From the NCBI RefSeq assembly GCF_005233835.1, contig NZ_SZQA01000026.1:62001-126000 (forward strand): a stretch of 64,000 bases of DNA, read 5' to 3'. Source of the stretch: Herbidospora galbida (GTDB lineage: Bacteria > Actinomycetota > Actinomycetes > Streptosporangiales > Streptosporangiaceae). Under the pieces are notes generated by a model. That model was not told the DNA's origin. It saw only the letters and a list, made by a program, of their open reading frames with translations, and did not search any database. Positions within the stretch are counted from its first letter, which is position 1. Every line of letters starts with the position of its first letter. A program made the translations under genes and the position numbers. Shown piece after piece: positions 7,403 to 14,835 of this stretch.

Positions 7403-9199
7403 GTGCCCGGATGGAAGACGGCGGTGAGCCTGATCGCGGCTTCCGTCACGCTCATGGGACTTTCAGCGCCCGCGTCCGCACGGGCGCGCGCGGACATGGA
7501 GGAGCGGCCTTGCCCGGTCGCCGTGCCCGAGGGCACCACGTGCGGTTACCTGCTGGTACCCGAGCGGCGCGACGCCTATCAGAGCGACACGATCAAGGTG
7601 GGCTACGCGATCCGCAAGGCCGCCAGCCCGGTCGGTGAGCCGGTGGTCTTCATGAGCGGCGGCCCGGGATCCGCGTCGATCCCGCTGACCGAGATGATCA
7701 CCTCGATCGCGCCCGACCGTGACGTCGTGGTCATCGAGCAGCGCGGCGGCCGGTGGTCGGAACCACGCCTGGAATGTCCCGAGATCGTCGACGGCGTCCT
7801 GCGCGACCTCGCGCCGCCCACCGCCGTGACGGTCACCCCCAGCCCCAGCCCCGGGCCGATCACGGCCACGCCCGCGCCGGCCCCCAACGGGGCGATGGGG
7901 CTGGCGGCCCGCACGTGCAAGGCGCGGCTGACGGTCGACCTGCGCGGCTACCGCACCCAGGAGATCGCCGCCGACGTGGTCGAGCTGCGCCGCTCGCTCG
8001 GGTACGACAAGTGGACCCTGTTCGGCGTCAGCTACTCCACCCGCGCGATGCTGCTGGCCGCCGCGATGGACCCCGAGGGCGCCAAGTCGCTCGTGCTCGA
8101 CTCCTACCTGCCCGAGCGCTCCCAGTGGTACGACCAGGCGATGGCCGCCCTGCGCAGCACCCTCAACGGCCTCGGCGTGACCGACCGGTTCGACCTCGCG
8201 GTCAAGAACATCAACGCCGCCCCGGTCACCCTCGCCACCCGCGACCCGCTCACCCGCCGCCGCGTCATGGTCCGGCTCACCGGCGACGACGTCGCCACCC
8301 TGCTGGCCGAGTCGTTCGCCGACCCCGAGGCGCTGCCGATCCTGCCGGCGCTGGTCGACGGCCTGGCCGGCGGCCACACCGACCTGCTGCAGCCGCTGGT
8401 CGACGGCGCGGGCGGCTCGCTGACCAGCCACGAGTGGGGTCTCTACTACGCCGTGCAGTGCCAGGACGAGGCGCCCGCCAACACCTTCGCCGACCGCCGC
8501 CTGTTCACCGCCGACAACGACGCGACGGTGTGCGCGGAGTGGCGGCTGCCCCCCTCGGGCGAGGAGGGCGCGCTCACCCAGGCCCCGGTCCTGATCCTGG
8601 CCGGCCAGTACGACCCCACCACCCCGTCGGCGGCGGCGAGCCAGGCCACCGAGAACCTGCCGGGCGCGCGGTTCCAGGAGTTCGCCGGGGTCGGCCACGG
8701 GGTCTTCCTGAGCAGCGAGTGCGGCCGCCGGACGATCTCCGCGTTCCTGGCCGACCCGGCCGCGCCGGCGCCCTGCGACGCCGCCGTCGCCCCCCGGGCG
8801 ATGATCGACCCGGGCTCGGTGCACTTCACCGGAGCCGCCTACACGGCCGCCGGAGCGCCGTGGGTGCTGGCGCCGCTGGGCGCGTTCGCGCTGCTGTCGC
8901 TCTTCCAGCTCGCCGGGGGCGCGCTCACGGTGCGCCGCGACGGGCTGCTGACGCTGCTGGCCGGGATCACGGGCGTGGTCTTCTGCGCCATCGCGACCTG
9001 GAGCGTGCTGGCGGTGGACGACGAGGTGGCCTTCGCCGTCGGCATCCCGCCGATCATCTTCTGGACGAGCCCGCTGGCGGTCGTGTCGGCCGGCCTGTCG
9101 GTGGTGGCGGCCTTCCGCGAGCGGGCGCCGGGTGTGCTCATCCTGCCCGCGGCGACCGGTCTCGTCTTCGCCGCCTGGCTCGTCGGATGGGTTCTCTGA
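7403..9199 (+). CDS. Secreted alpha/beta hydrolase with C-terminal membrane domain (tripeptidyl-aminopeptidase-like)
   Basis: Exported alpha/beta-hydrolase fold protein, 598 aa, resembling the proline iminopeptidase/tripeptidyl aminopeptidase group. GTG start at 7403; a signal peptide ends near ASARA (about residue 28). The oxyanion region reads MSGGPGSAS; the nucleophile is probably S210 in GVSYS. A catalytic Asp lies in GQYDPTTP and a His in GVGHGVFL. A Pro/Thr-rich insert follows residue 130. Unusually, the last 120 residues form about four membrane helices, so the hydrolase domain would be tethered to the outer face of the membrane. It is transcribed away from the sugar importer; no operon partner is evident. 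Confidence 0.8.
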   Translation: MPGWKTAVSLIAASVTLMGLSAPASARARADMEERPCPVAVPEGTTCGYLLVPERRDAYQSDTIKVGYAIRKAASPVGEPVVFMSGGPGSASIPLTEMITSIAPDRDVVVIEQRGGRWSEPRLECPEIVDGVLRDLAPPTAVTVTPSPSPGPITATPAPAPNGAMGLAARTCKARLTVDLRGYRTQEIAADVVELRRSLGYDKWTLFGVSYSTRAMLLAAAMDPEGAKSLVLDSYLPERSQWYDQAMAALRSTLNGLGVTDRFDLAVKNINAAPVTLATRDPLTRRRVMVRLTGDDVATLLAESFADPEALPILPALVDGLAGGHTDLLQPLVDGAGGSLTSHEWGLYYAVQCQDEAPANTFADRRLFTADNDATVCAEWRLPPSGEEGALTQAPVLILAGQYDPTTPSAAASQATENLPGARFQEFAGVGHGVFLSSECGRRTISAFLADPAAPAPCDAAVAPRAMIDPGSVHFTGAAYTAAGAPWVLAPLGAFALLSLFQLAGGALTVRRDGLLTLLAGITGVVFCAIATWSVLAVDDEVAFAVGIPPIIFWTSPLAVVSAGLSVVAAFRERAPGVLILPAATGLVFAAWLVGWVL

Positions 9200-9212
9200 C
9201 TCTTTTCCGACT

Positions 9213-9234
9213 CACGGCGTTGACGAGCGCCGTG
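9213..9234 (+). terminator. Possible weak terminator hairpin
   Basis: CACGGCG and CGCCGTG arms (7 bp, 8-nt loop) lie 14 nt after the alpha/beta hydrolase stop codon. There is no U-tract, which is common in high-GC actinomycetes. Confidence 0.4.
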
Positions 9235-9279
9235 TGCAGCCTTTACGTTACCCGCAACGAAAAGTCTCGGTAATCTTAT

Positions 9280-9300
9280 GAAACTTTCGGAACGGGTTTC
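9280..9300. promoter_or_regulatory. LacI-type operator before the oxidoreductase operon
   Basis: GAAACTTTC (9280-9288) is identical to the site at 7210 and is followed by a GGTTTC half-site, about 110 nt before the first gene of the oxidoreductase/DUF6807/cupin operon. It suggests co-regulation with the xylan locus. Confidence 0.55.
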
Positions 9301-9407
9301 CGCATGTCTCGACGTCCACGTGGAGGCCCGGCCGCCTGAACGCCCGCGTGGGCGCCCCTGGGAGCGTGGGCGCCCGCGCGGGTCACAACTGGAAAGGACG
9401 TGCCGGG

Positions 9408-10442
9408 ATGATCCGGGTCGCCGTCGTCGGGACCGGCGGGATCGCCGGCGCATGCCACTTACCGGCACTGCGGGCCGAGGCCCATCGCGCGGAGGTGGTC
9501 GCGGTCGCCGACGTGGACCTGGGCCGGGCCTGGAGGTTCGCCCGCGAGCACGGCATCCCGCGCGCCTACTCGTCGCTGTCCGAGCTGCTCCAGCGCGACC
9601 GGCCCGACCTGGTGCACCTGTGCACGCCGCCGGGCGTGCACGCCGTCCAGGCGATCGAATGTCTCAAATCGGGCGCTTGGGTGTGGATCGAGAAGCCCGC
9701 ATGTCGTTCACTTGCCGAGTGGGACGCCATCACCGCCGCCGAAGGGCCCGGCTACGCCTCCGTGGTCTCGCAGCACCGCTTCGGCTCCGGCGCCCTCCAC
9801 CTGAAGGAGATCGCGCCCCTGCTGGGCCGCCCGCTGGTCGCCCAGTGCGTGACGACCTGGTTCCGCGACCACGACTACTTCACGGTCCCGTGGCGGGGCC
9901 GGTTCCGGACCGAGGGCGGCGGCCCGACGGTCGGCCACGCGATCCATCAGATCGACGTGATGCTCTCGATCCTGGGCGACTGGGCCGAGGTGAGCGCGAC
10001 GACCGCGACCCTCGACCGCGACGTCGAGTACGAGGACGTCGCCATGGCCACGGTCCGTTTCACCACCGGCGCGCTGGCCTCGGTCGTGACGAGCCTGCTG
10101 TCCCGCCGCGAGGAGAGCTACCTGCGCTTCGACTTCACCGACGCGACCGTGGAACTCCGTCACCTGTACGGCTACCGCAACGAGAACTGGACCGCCACGA
10201 CCGACCTGTGGCAGCCCCCCGACGACCGCCCCAGCTCCCACGAGGCCCAGCTGGGCGCGCTGCTCGACGCCTACCAGAAGGACGAGCGCCCGCCCATGAG
10301 CGCCCGCCAGGGCCGCCAGGCCCTGGAACTGGCGACCGGGATCTACGCCTCGGCCCACCGCAGGCGCCCCGTGACCCGCGCCGAGCTCACCCCCGACGAC
10401 CCCTTCTACCACCGGCTGGACGGCGGCGCATGGACGAGCTGA
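9408..10442 (+). CDS. Gfo/Idh/MocA-family sugar oxidoreductase
   Basis: NAD(P)-dependent oxidoreductase acting on sugars or sugar derivatives, 344 aa. The N-terminal Rossmann motif is VVGTGGIAGACHLPAL (residues 6-21). The family EKPAC motif with the catalytic Lys is near residue 96, and the GHAIHQIDVM segment carries the conserved His. The ATG at 9408 was chosen for its GGAAAGGA ribosome site and because the Rossmann strand begins directly. First gene of a three-gene operon; it overlaps the DUF6807 gene by 13 nt. The substrate is unknown. Confidence 0.9.
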   Translation: MIRVAVVGTGGIAGACHLPALRAEAHRAEVVAVADVDLGRAWRFAREHGIPRAYSSLSELLQRDRPDLVHLCTPPGVHAVQAIECLKSGAWVWIEKPACRSLAEWDAITAAEGPGYASVVSQHRFGSGALHLKEIAPLLGRPLVAQCVTTWFRDHDYFTVPWRGRFRTEGGGPTVGHAIHQIDVMLSILGDWAEVSATTATLDRDVEYEDVAMATVRFTTGALASVVTSLLSRREESYLRFDFTDATVELRHLYGYRNENWTATTDLWQPPDDRPSSHEAQLGALLDAYQKDERPPMSARQGRQALELATGIYASAHRRRPVTRAELTPDDPFYHRLDGGAWTS

Positions 10443-11269
10443 TCTACGACGAACGCGGCGTGGAGATCCTGCGCTACGTCTACGACGACCGGGGCGCCGC
10501 CGTCTTCGAGTCGCCCAAGCCCTACTTCCACCCGATCAGGACGCTCGACGGCGATCTGGTAAGCGCCTTCCGCCCGCACGACCACCGCTGGCACAAGGGC
10601 CTGGCCATGACGGTCTCCGACCTGTCGGGGCAGAACTTCTGGGGCGGCGGCAGCTACGTGCGGGAGAGGCAGGGCTACGTCGACCTGCCCAACACCGGCA
10701 CGATCCGGCACGACGGCTTCGAGCGTCCGGGCGTCCAGCGGCTCAGCTGGCACACCTACGACGGTGAGCACTGGATCGACGAGCTGCGCGAGTTCCGGGT
10801 GACCGACGTCGAGGACGACTCGTGGGCGCTGGAGTTCGCCACGACGCTCCGCAACGTCAGGGGGGCCGACCTGGTGTTCGGCAGCCCGACGACCAACGGC
10901 CGCCCGATGGCGGGCTACTGCGGCCTCTTCTGGCGCGGCCCGCGCTCCTTCGAGCACGGCGACGTGCTCGCCGAGACGGGAGAGGGGCCCCAGATGATGG
11001 GCCGCACCTCCCAGTGGCTGGCCTACGTCGGCCGCCACGACGGCGTCGACCGATCGTCGACGCTGCTCTTCCAGTGTCCCGCCCCGGTGACGTGGTTCGT
11101 GCGGACGACCCCGTTCGCGGCGGTCAACCCCTCGATCGCGTTCGACGACCTTGTTAACCTGCCGCCTGGAGAGAGCATGCGGCTTGGCTACCGCGTCGTC
11201 GTCTGCTCGGGGGCCTGGGACAGGTCCCGGCTGGTCGCGTACGTGAAGGAGCACGCATGTTCGGCATAG
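10430..11269 (+). CDS. DUF6807 / PmoA-family protein
   Basis: Cytoplasmic protein of 279 aa belonging to the family labelled DUF6807 (formerly called methane oxygenase PmoA). Typical signatures are FHPIRTLDGDLVSAFRPHDH near residue 34, the HHRW/HKG-type His cluster and SGQNFWGGG. The biochemical role is not established, but such genes commonly sit beside Gfo/Idh/MocA oxidoreductases in sugar loci, as here. It overlaps both neighbours (13 nt upstream and 13 nt downstream), so the three proteins are probably made together. Confidence 0.8.
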   Translation: MDELIYDERGVEILRYVYDDRGAAVFESPKPYFHPIRTLDGDLVSAFRPHDHRWHKGLAMTVSDLSGQNFWGGGSYVRERQGYVDLPNTGTIRHDGFERPGVQRLSWHTYDGEHWIDELREFRVTDVEDDSWALEFATTLRNVRGADLVFGSPTTNGRPMAGYCGLFWRGPRSFEHGDVLAETGEGPQMMGRTSQWLAYVGRHDGVDRSSTLLFQCPAPVTWFVRTTPFAAVNPSIAFDDLVNLPPGESMRLGYRVVVCSGAWDRSRLVAYVKEHACSA

Positions 11270-11895
11270 GCGTCACCGCCCTGAGTGTCTACGACTGGCA
11301 AGGCGCCGACGGCCGCTGCGGGGGTTCACCACACCTGCACACGTTGTGCGCGGAGGCCTACGTCGTGGTGGCGGGCAGCGGGTCGGTGCAGACCCTGACC
11401 TGGGAGGGTTTCCACGAGACCCCGCTGGTGCCGGGGGCGGTGGTGTGGTTCACGCCGGGCACCGTCCACCGGCTGGTGAACGACGGCGGGTTGAAGATCG
11501 TGGTGGTGATGCAGAACAGCGGCCTGCCCGAGGCGGGCGACGCGGTCTTCACCTTCCCCAACGCGGTGCTGAGCGGCGACTACAACCGGGCCGCCGGCAT
11601 GGCCCCGCGCTGGCGGCGCGACCTGGCGCTGGAGGGCTTCCGCCAGCTCAAGGAGGCGGGCCGGCCGGGCTTCGAGAAGTTCCTGGAGCACGCCGTGCGG
11701 ATCGTCGGCGACCGGCTCGACGACTTCGAGGACCTGTGGCGGGAGGGCCCGCTCAAGGCCGTCGAGGACACCGAGAAGCAGCTGGCGTCGCTGCGGCGGG
11801 GCGACTACGACTACCTGCGCGAGGCCCGCATCCAGGAGGCGTCCGGCGAGCCGCGCGACGGCATGTGCGGGCATCTGTTCACCTATCCCGGATAA
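11257..11895 (+). CDS. Cupin-domain protein
   Basis: 212 aa. Residues 20-100 form a single cupin barrel with HLHTLCAEAYVVVAGSG (metal-binding His/Glu of motif 1) and PGTVHRLVN (motif 2 His). The C-terminal half is helical and charged with no recognised domain. Last gene of the oxidoreductase/DUF6807/cupin operon, overlapping DUF6807 by 13 nt. Probably a metal-dependent sugar isomerase, epimerase or sensor; the reaction cannot be assigned. Confidence 0.8.
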   Translation: MFGIGVTALSVYDWQGADGRCGGSPHLHTLCAEAYVVVAGSGSVQTLTWEGFHETPLVPGAVVWFTPGTVHRLVNDGGLKIVVVMQNSGLPEAGDAVFTFPNAVLSGDYNRAAGMAPRWRRDLALEGFRQLKEAGRPGFEKFLEHAVRIVGDRLDDFEDLWREGPLKAVEDTEKQLASLRRGDYDYLREARIQEASGEPRDGMCGHLFTYPG

Positions 11896-11908
11896 GCGCG
11901 GCTTAAGA

Positions 11909-11923
11909 GCGGCTTAAAGCCGC
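11909..11923 (+). terminator. Short palindrome after the cupin gene
   Basis: GCGGCTT and AAGCCGC arms flank one A, 13 nt after the cupin stop codon. It may work as a weak terminator of the operon. A copy of the GCGGCTTAA arm precedes it. Confidence 0.4.
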
Positions 11924-12022
11924 ACTATCAGTAAACTTTCTTAAAAGAGGACATTGACTCACCTGATCACGCGGCTTAGGTTCACGGTCATCGGGGCGGA
12001 ACGACTCTGCCCTTCGAGGCGT

Positions 12023-12060
12023 CCGGGCCGCGTGAGAAAGGTGACGCTCACGCGGCCCGG
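12023..12060. repeat. Perfect 14-bp hairpin before copC
   Basis: Arms 12023-12036 and 12047-12060 are exact complements around a 10-nt loop, 16 nt before the copC GTG start. A terminator for the upstream operon or a 5'-UTR structure of copC are both possible; its closeness to the start argues for some effect on copC expression. Confidence 0.65.
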
Positions 12061-12076
12061 GCTTACCCTGCCATTC

Positions 12077-12646
12077 GTGCGATTTCTCACCGTCCCGCTG
12101 GTCCTCCTGGCGGTCCTGCTGCTGCCGCTCCCGGCGTCGGCCCACAACGTGCTGAAGAGCAGCGACCCCGCCGACGGCGCGACCGTCTCCCGCCTCGACC
12201 GGGTGACGCTGACCTTCGACCAGCCGGTCCGCCCCGACTTCGCCGAACTGGCGCTGACGGGCCCCGACGGGGCGCGCTACGAGGCCGGCCTGACGGTCCG
12301 CGACGAGGTCGTGACCGCGACGGTGAAACCCCTGCCCTCCGGGGGCGCGTACGTCATCGGCTGGCAGATCGTCTCCAACGACGGCCACCCGGTGACGGGG
12401 ACCATCCGGTTCACCTACGCCCCCAGCGGCGCCGGCACCCCGACGGGGGCCGCGGCGACGCTCGCGCCCGCGCCCGGCGCGGTGTCGGCCCCGATCCCGG
12501 CCGCCTCGGGCGGCAGCTGGGTCTGGGGCCTGCTGGTCTTCGCCCTCCTGCTGCTGGCCCTGTCGACCTGGGTGCTGCACCGCCACGAGTCCCGCCCGCG
12601 CGGCGCCGGCTCGGCCTCCCCCGCCCACGACCGGACCCTCGCGTGA
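12077..12646 (+). CDS. copC: CopC copper-binding protein
   Basis: Exported copper-binding protein, 189 aa. The signal peptide ends at PASA, leaving His as the first mature residue (HNVLKSSDP), as in the CopC Cu(II) site. The other ligands lie in SNDGHPVTG near residue 100. A Pro/Ala/Thr linker and a C-terminal membrane helix (WVWGLLVFALLLLALSTWVL) anchor it. The GTG at 12077 was preferred over an ATG 41 codons upstream, since it directly precedes the hydrophobic signal. Its end overlaps the CopD gene by 4 nt. Confidence 0.9.
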   Translation: MRFLTVPLVLLAVLLLPLPASAHNVLKSSDPADGATVSRLDRVTLTFDQPVRPDFAELALTGPDGARYEAGLTVRDEVVTATVKPLPSGGAYVIGWQIVSNDGHPVTGTIRFTYAPSGAGTPTGAAATLAPAPGAVSAPIPAASGGSWVWGLLVFALLLLALSTWVLHRHESRPRGAGSASPAHDRTLA

Positions 12647-13677
12647 TCCCCCGCACGACCCTGCTCGCCAGCCGTCCCGCCGCCGTCGACCGGCGGCTGC
12701 GCGCGCTCCCCATGGCGGGGCTGATCGGCGCCGGGCTGACCGCCGTCGTGGTGGCCACGTGGGCCACACTGCCGGAACCACCCTTCGGGCTGCCCACAGC
12801 GGGCCCCTGGGTCGAGTTCGGGCTGCCCGTGACCCGATTCGTCCTGGATGTCGCCGCGCTCGTCACCGTCGGTCTCAGCCTCTTGCCGAAGCTGCTGGGG
12901 TTCGACCACCCGGAGGCCACCGAACCGGCGGCGTCGCGGGCGCGGCGCTGGGCGGTCTACTCGGCCGTCGTGTGGGCGTTCGCGGCGATCGCCTCGACGG
13001 TGCTGAGCGCGGCCGAGGTGATGCCCGACCGGTTCCCCGACGTCCCGCTGTTCGTCGACGCGATCGGCTCGGGACAGGGGCTCGTGGTGAGCGCGGCGGC
13101 GGCCACGCTGAGCGCGGCCATCGGGATGTTCGCCGTCAGGTTCGGCGAGAAGGTGCCCGCAGAGCTCCGGGTCGGCGCGGCCGTGTTCGGGCTGCTGCCG
13201 CTGCCGGTGACCGGGCACGCCACGAACTGGTACTGGCACGACCTGAGCATGGTCGCGATGGAGCTGCACGTCATCGGCGCGGCCCTGTGGACCGGCGGGC
13301 TGCTCGCGGTCGCGCTGCTGCTGGCCGCCGACCGCGAACTGCTGGGCCGGACCCTGCCGAGGTTCTCGCGGCTGGCCACCTGGGCGCTGCTCGTGGTCGC
13401 CGCGTCGGGCCTGTTCAGCGGGATCGTCGAGCTGCTGCTCTCCCCCGCCGAACCGTTCCCCGCCTCGCTGGTGACGACCCACTACGGCCTGCTGGTGCTC
13501 GTCAAGGCCGCGCTGGCCGCGATGATCGCCCTGCTGGGCGCCAACATCCGCTACCGGCTGCTGCCGGGGGTGGTCGCCCGCCGCCCGACCGCGTTCGCGG
13601 CCTGGGCGGCGGTGGAGCTGACCGTTCTGGGCCTCGCCTACGGCGTGGCCGTCGTCATCACGCGGACGGGCGGCTGA
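12643..13677 (+). CDS. copD: CopD-family copper membrane protein
   Basis: Polytopic membrane protein of 344 aa with about eight to nine helices, of the CopD family thought to move copper across the membrane together with CopC. Conserved His residues lie in PVTGHATNWYWHDLSMVAMELHV around residue 190-210. GTG start at 12643 overlaps the copC stop. Its 3' end overlaps the convergent membrane-protein gene by 20 bp. Confidence 0.88.
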   Translation: MIPRTTLLASRPAAVDRRLRALPMAGLIGAGLTAVVVATWATLPEPPFGLPTAGPWVEFGLPVTRFVLDVAALVTVGLSLLPKLLGFDHPEATEPAASRARRWAVYSAVVWAFAAIASTVLSAAEVMPDRFPDVPLFVDAIGSGQGLVVSAAAATLSAAIGMFAVRFGEKVPAELRVGAAVFGLLPLPVTGHATNWYWHDLSMVAMELHVIGAALWTGGLLAVALLLAADRELLGRTLPRFSRLATWALLVVAASGLFSGIVELLLSPAEPFPASLVTTHYGLLVLVKAALAAMIALLGANIRYRLLPGVVARRPTAFAAWAAVELTVLGLAYGVAVVITRTGG

Positions 13678-14779
13678 GCCGTCGTCCGGCGAGCTCGACG
13701 ACGAGCCACGCCACCGCGAGCCCGCCGATCGCGTAGGGCCACGCCCAGGGGGCGTACGGCGGCGCGACCAGGTAGGCGTCCTGGAGCCAGAGCCCGCCGA
13801 ACACGGCGCCGGTGACGATCAGGGCCCCCACGACCACCCGTGCGTAGAGCACGGGCACCAGGAACGCCAGGTCGACGCAGATCGCCCCCAGCAGCAGGAA
13901 GAAGGGGATCGCCGAGGTCGGGAAGCCGACCCCCGCGAGCAGCGGCCAGATCAGCATCCGGTAGGCCACGTAGCCCACCGCGACCAGCGTCGCGGTGAAC
14001 CGGTAACCGGTCGCCGCCCGCGCCGCGACCAGGATCGCCATGCCGACGATCCCGGCCCACAGCGAGTAGACCTGGTCGGGGACCGGCAGCGCGAAGTTCT
14101 GCACCGCGATCAGGTCGACCGGCCGCCCGAGGTCCGCGGCCGCGAAGGCGAGCAGCGAGGGCTCGGCCTCCGGCTCGCCGCGCACCCAGGCGGCGAGCCC
14201 GATCACGCCGTACTCCTGGTGCTCGCTCGGGAAGATCGCGTTCTCCAGGAAGAAGCCGAAGAACGTCGCCAGCACGACGGTCCGCCGCCGGCCGGGGGTC
14301 GCGCCGACGTACCAGCCCCGGATCACTCCCGCGATCATGAACGCGGTGCCGATGAACAGCAGCGCGTGCGACGGGCTCCACGCGGTGATGTCGAGGCCGT
14401 TGATCCGGTGGTTGATCAGGTCGAGCGGGATGGCCACCAGGAAGGTGCCGGTCCCCCACAGGATCAGCCGCTGGGCCGCCTTGTCGACGCCGTAGCCGGT
14501 GTACCAGTGCACGATCGTCAGGCCGACCACGATCATCGTGCCGACCGTGTTGATCAGATGGGGCGGCGCGAGGTCGTCGCGCAGCCAGCGGAAGTGCCAC
14601 GACACGTCCCAGGACGCGCCGAGCACCTTGAGGCAGAAGGCCACCAGCCAGGCCGTGTAGAGGACCCGGAAGAGGTCGGGCGGGGTCGGGCGGCCGGGCA
14701 GGCCACGCGACCAGAGGGGCAGGCCCCAGGCCACGACCTGGCGGGGCACCCGCGTGAGCATCGTTGTTCCAGTCGCCAC
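13658..14779 (-). CDS. Polytopic membrane protein of unknown function
   Basis: 373 aa with roughly nine to ten hydrophobic segments and short Arg-rich loops. A conserved-looking region HFRWLRDDLAPPHLINTVGT and HWYTGYGVD lies near residues 60-100. No catalytic motif is recognised. Start is uncertain: GTG 14779 has no clear ribosome site; an ATG at 14761 is preceded by TGGA. Its 3' end overlaps copD by 20 bp on the other strand. The neighbourhood does not reveal a role. Confidence 0.75.
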   Translation of the reverse strand: MATGTTMLTRVPRQVVAWGLPLWSRGLPGRPTPPDLFRVLYTAWLVAFCLKVLGASWDVSWHFRWLRDDLAPPHLINTVGTMIVVGLTIVHWYTGYGVDKAAQRLILWGTGTFLVAIPLDLINHRINGLDITAWSPSHALLFIGTAFMIAGVIRGWYVGATPGRRRTVVLATFFGFFLENAIFPSEHQEYGVIGLAAWVRGEPEAEPSLLAFAAADLGRPVDLIAVQNFALPVPDQVYSLWAGIVGMAILVAARAATGYRFTATLVAVGYVAYRMLIWPLLAGVGFPTSAIPFFLLLGAICVDLAFLVPVLYARVVVGALIVTGAVFGGLWLQDAYLVAPPYAPWAWPYAIGGLAVAWLVVELAGRRLSRPSA

Positions 14780-14835
14780 GCGCGAATTGTGCCGTTCTCT
14801 TTACTCGCGGCGCAATCAAGAGATGAGGTAGCGCA

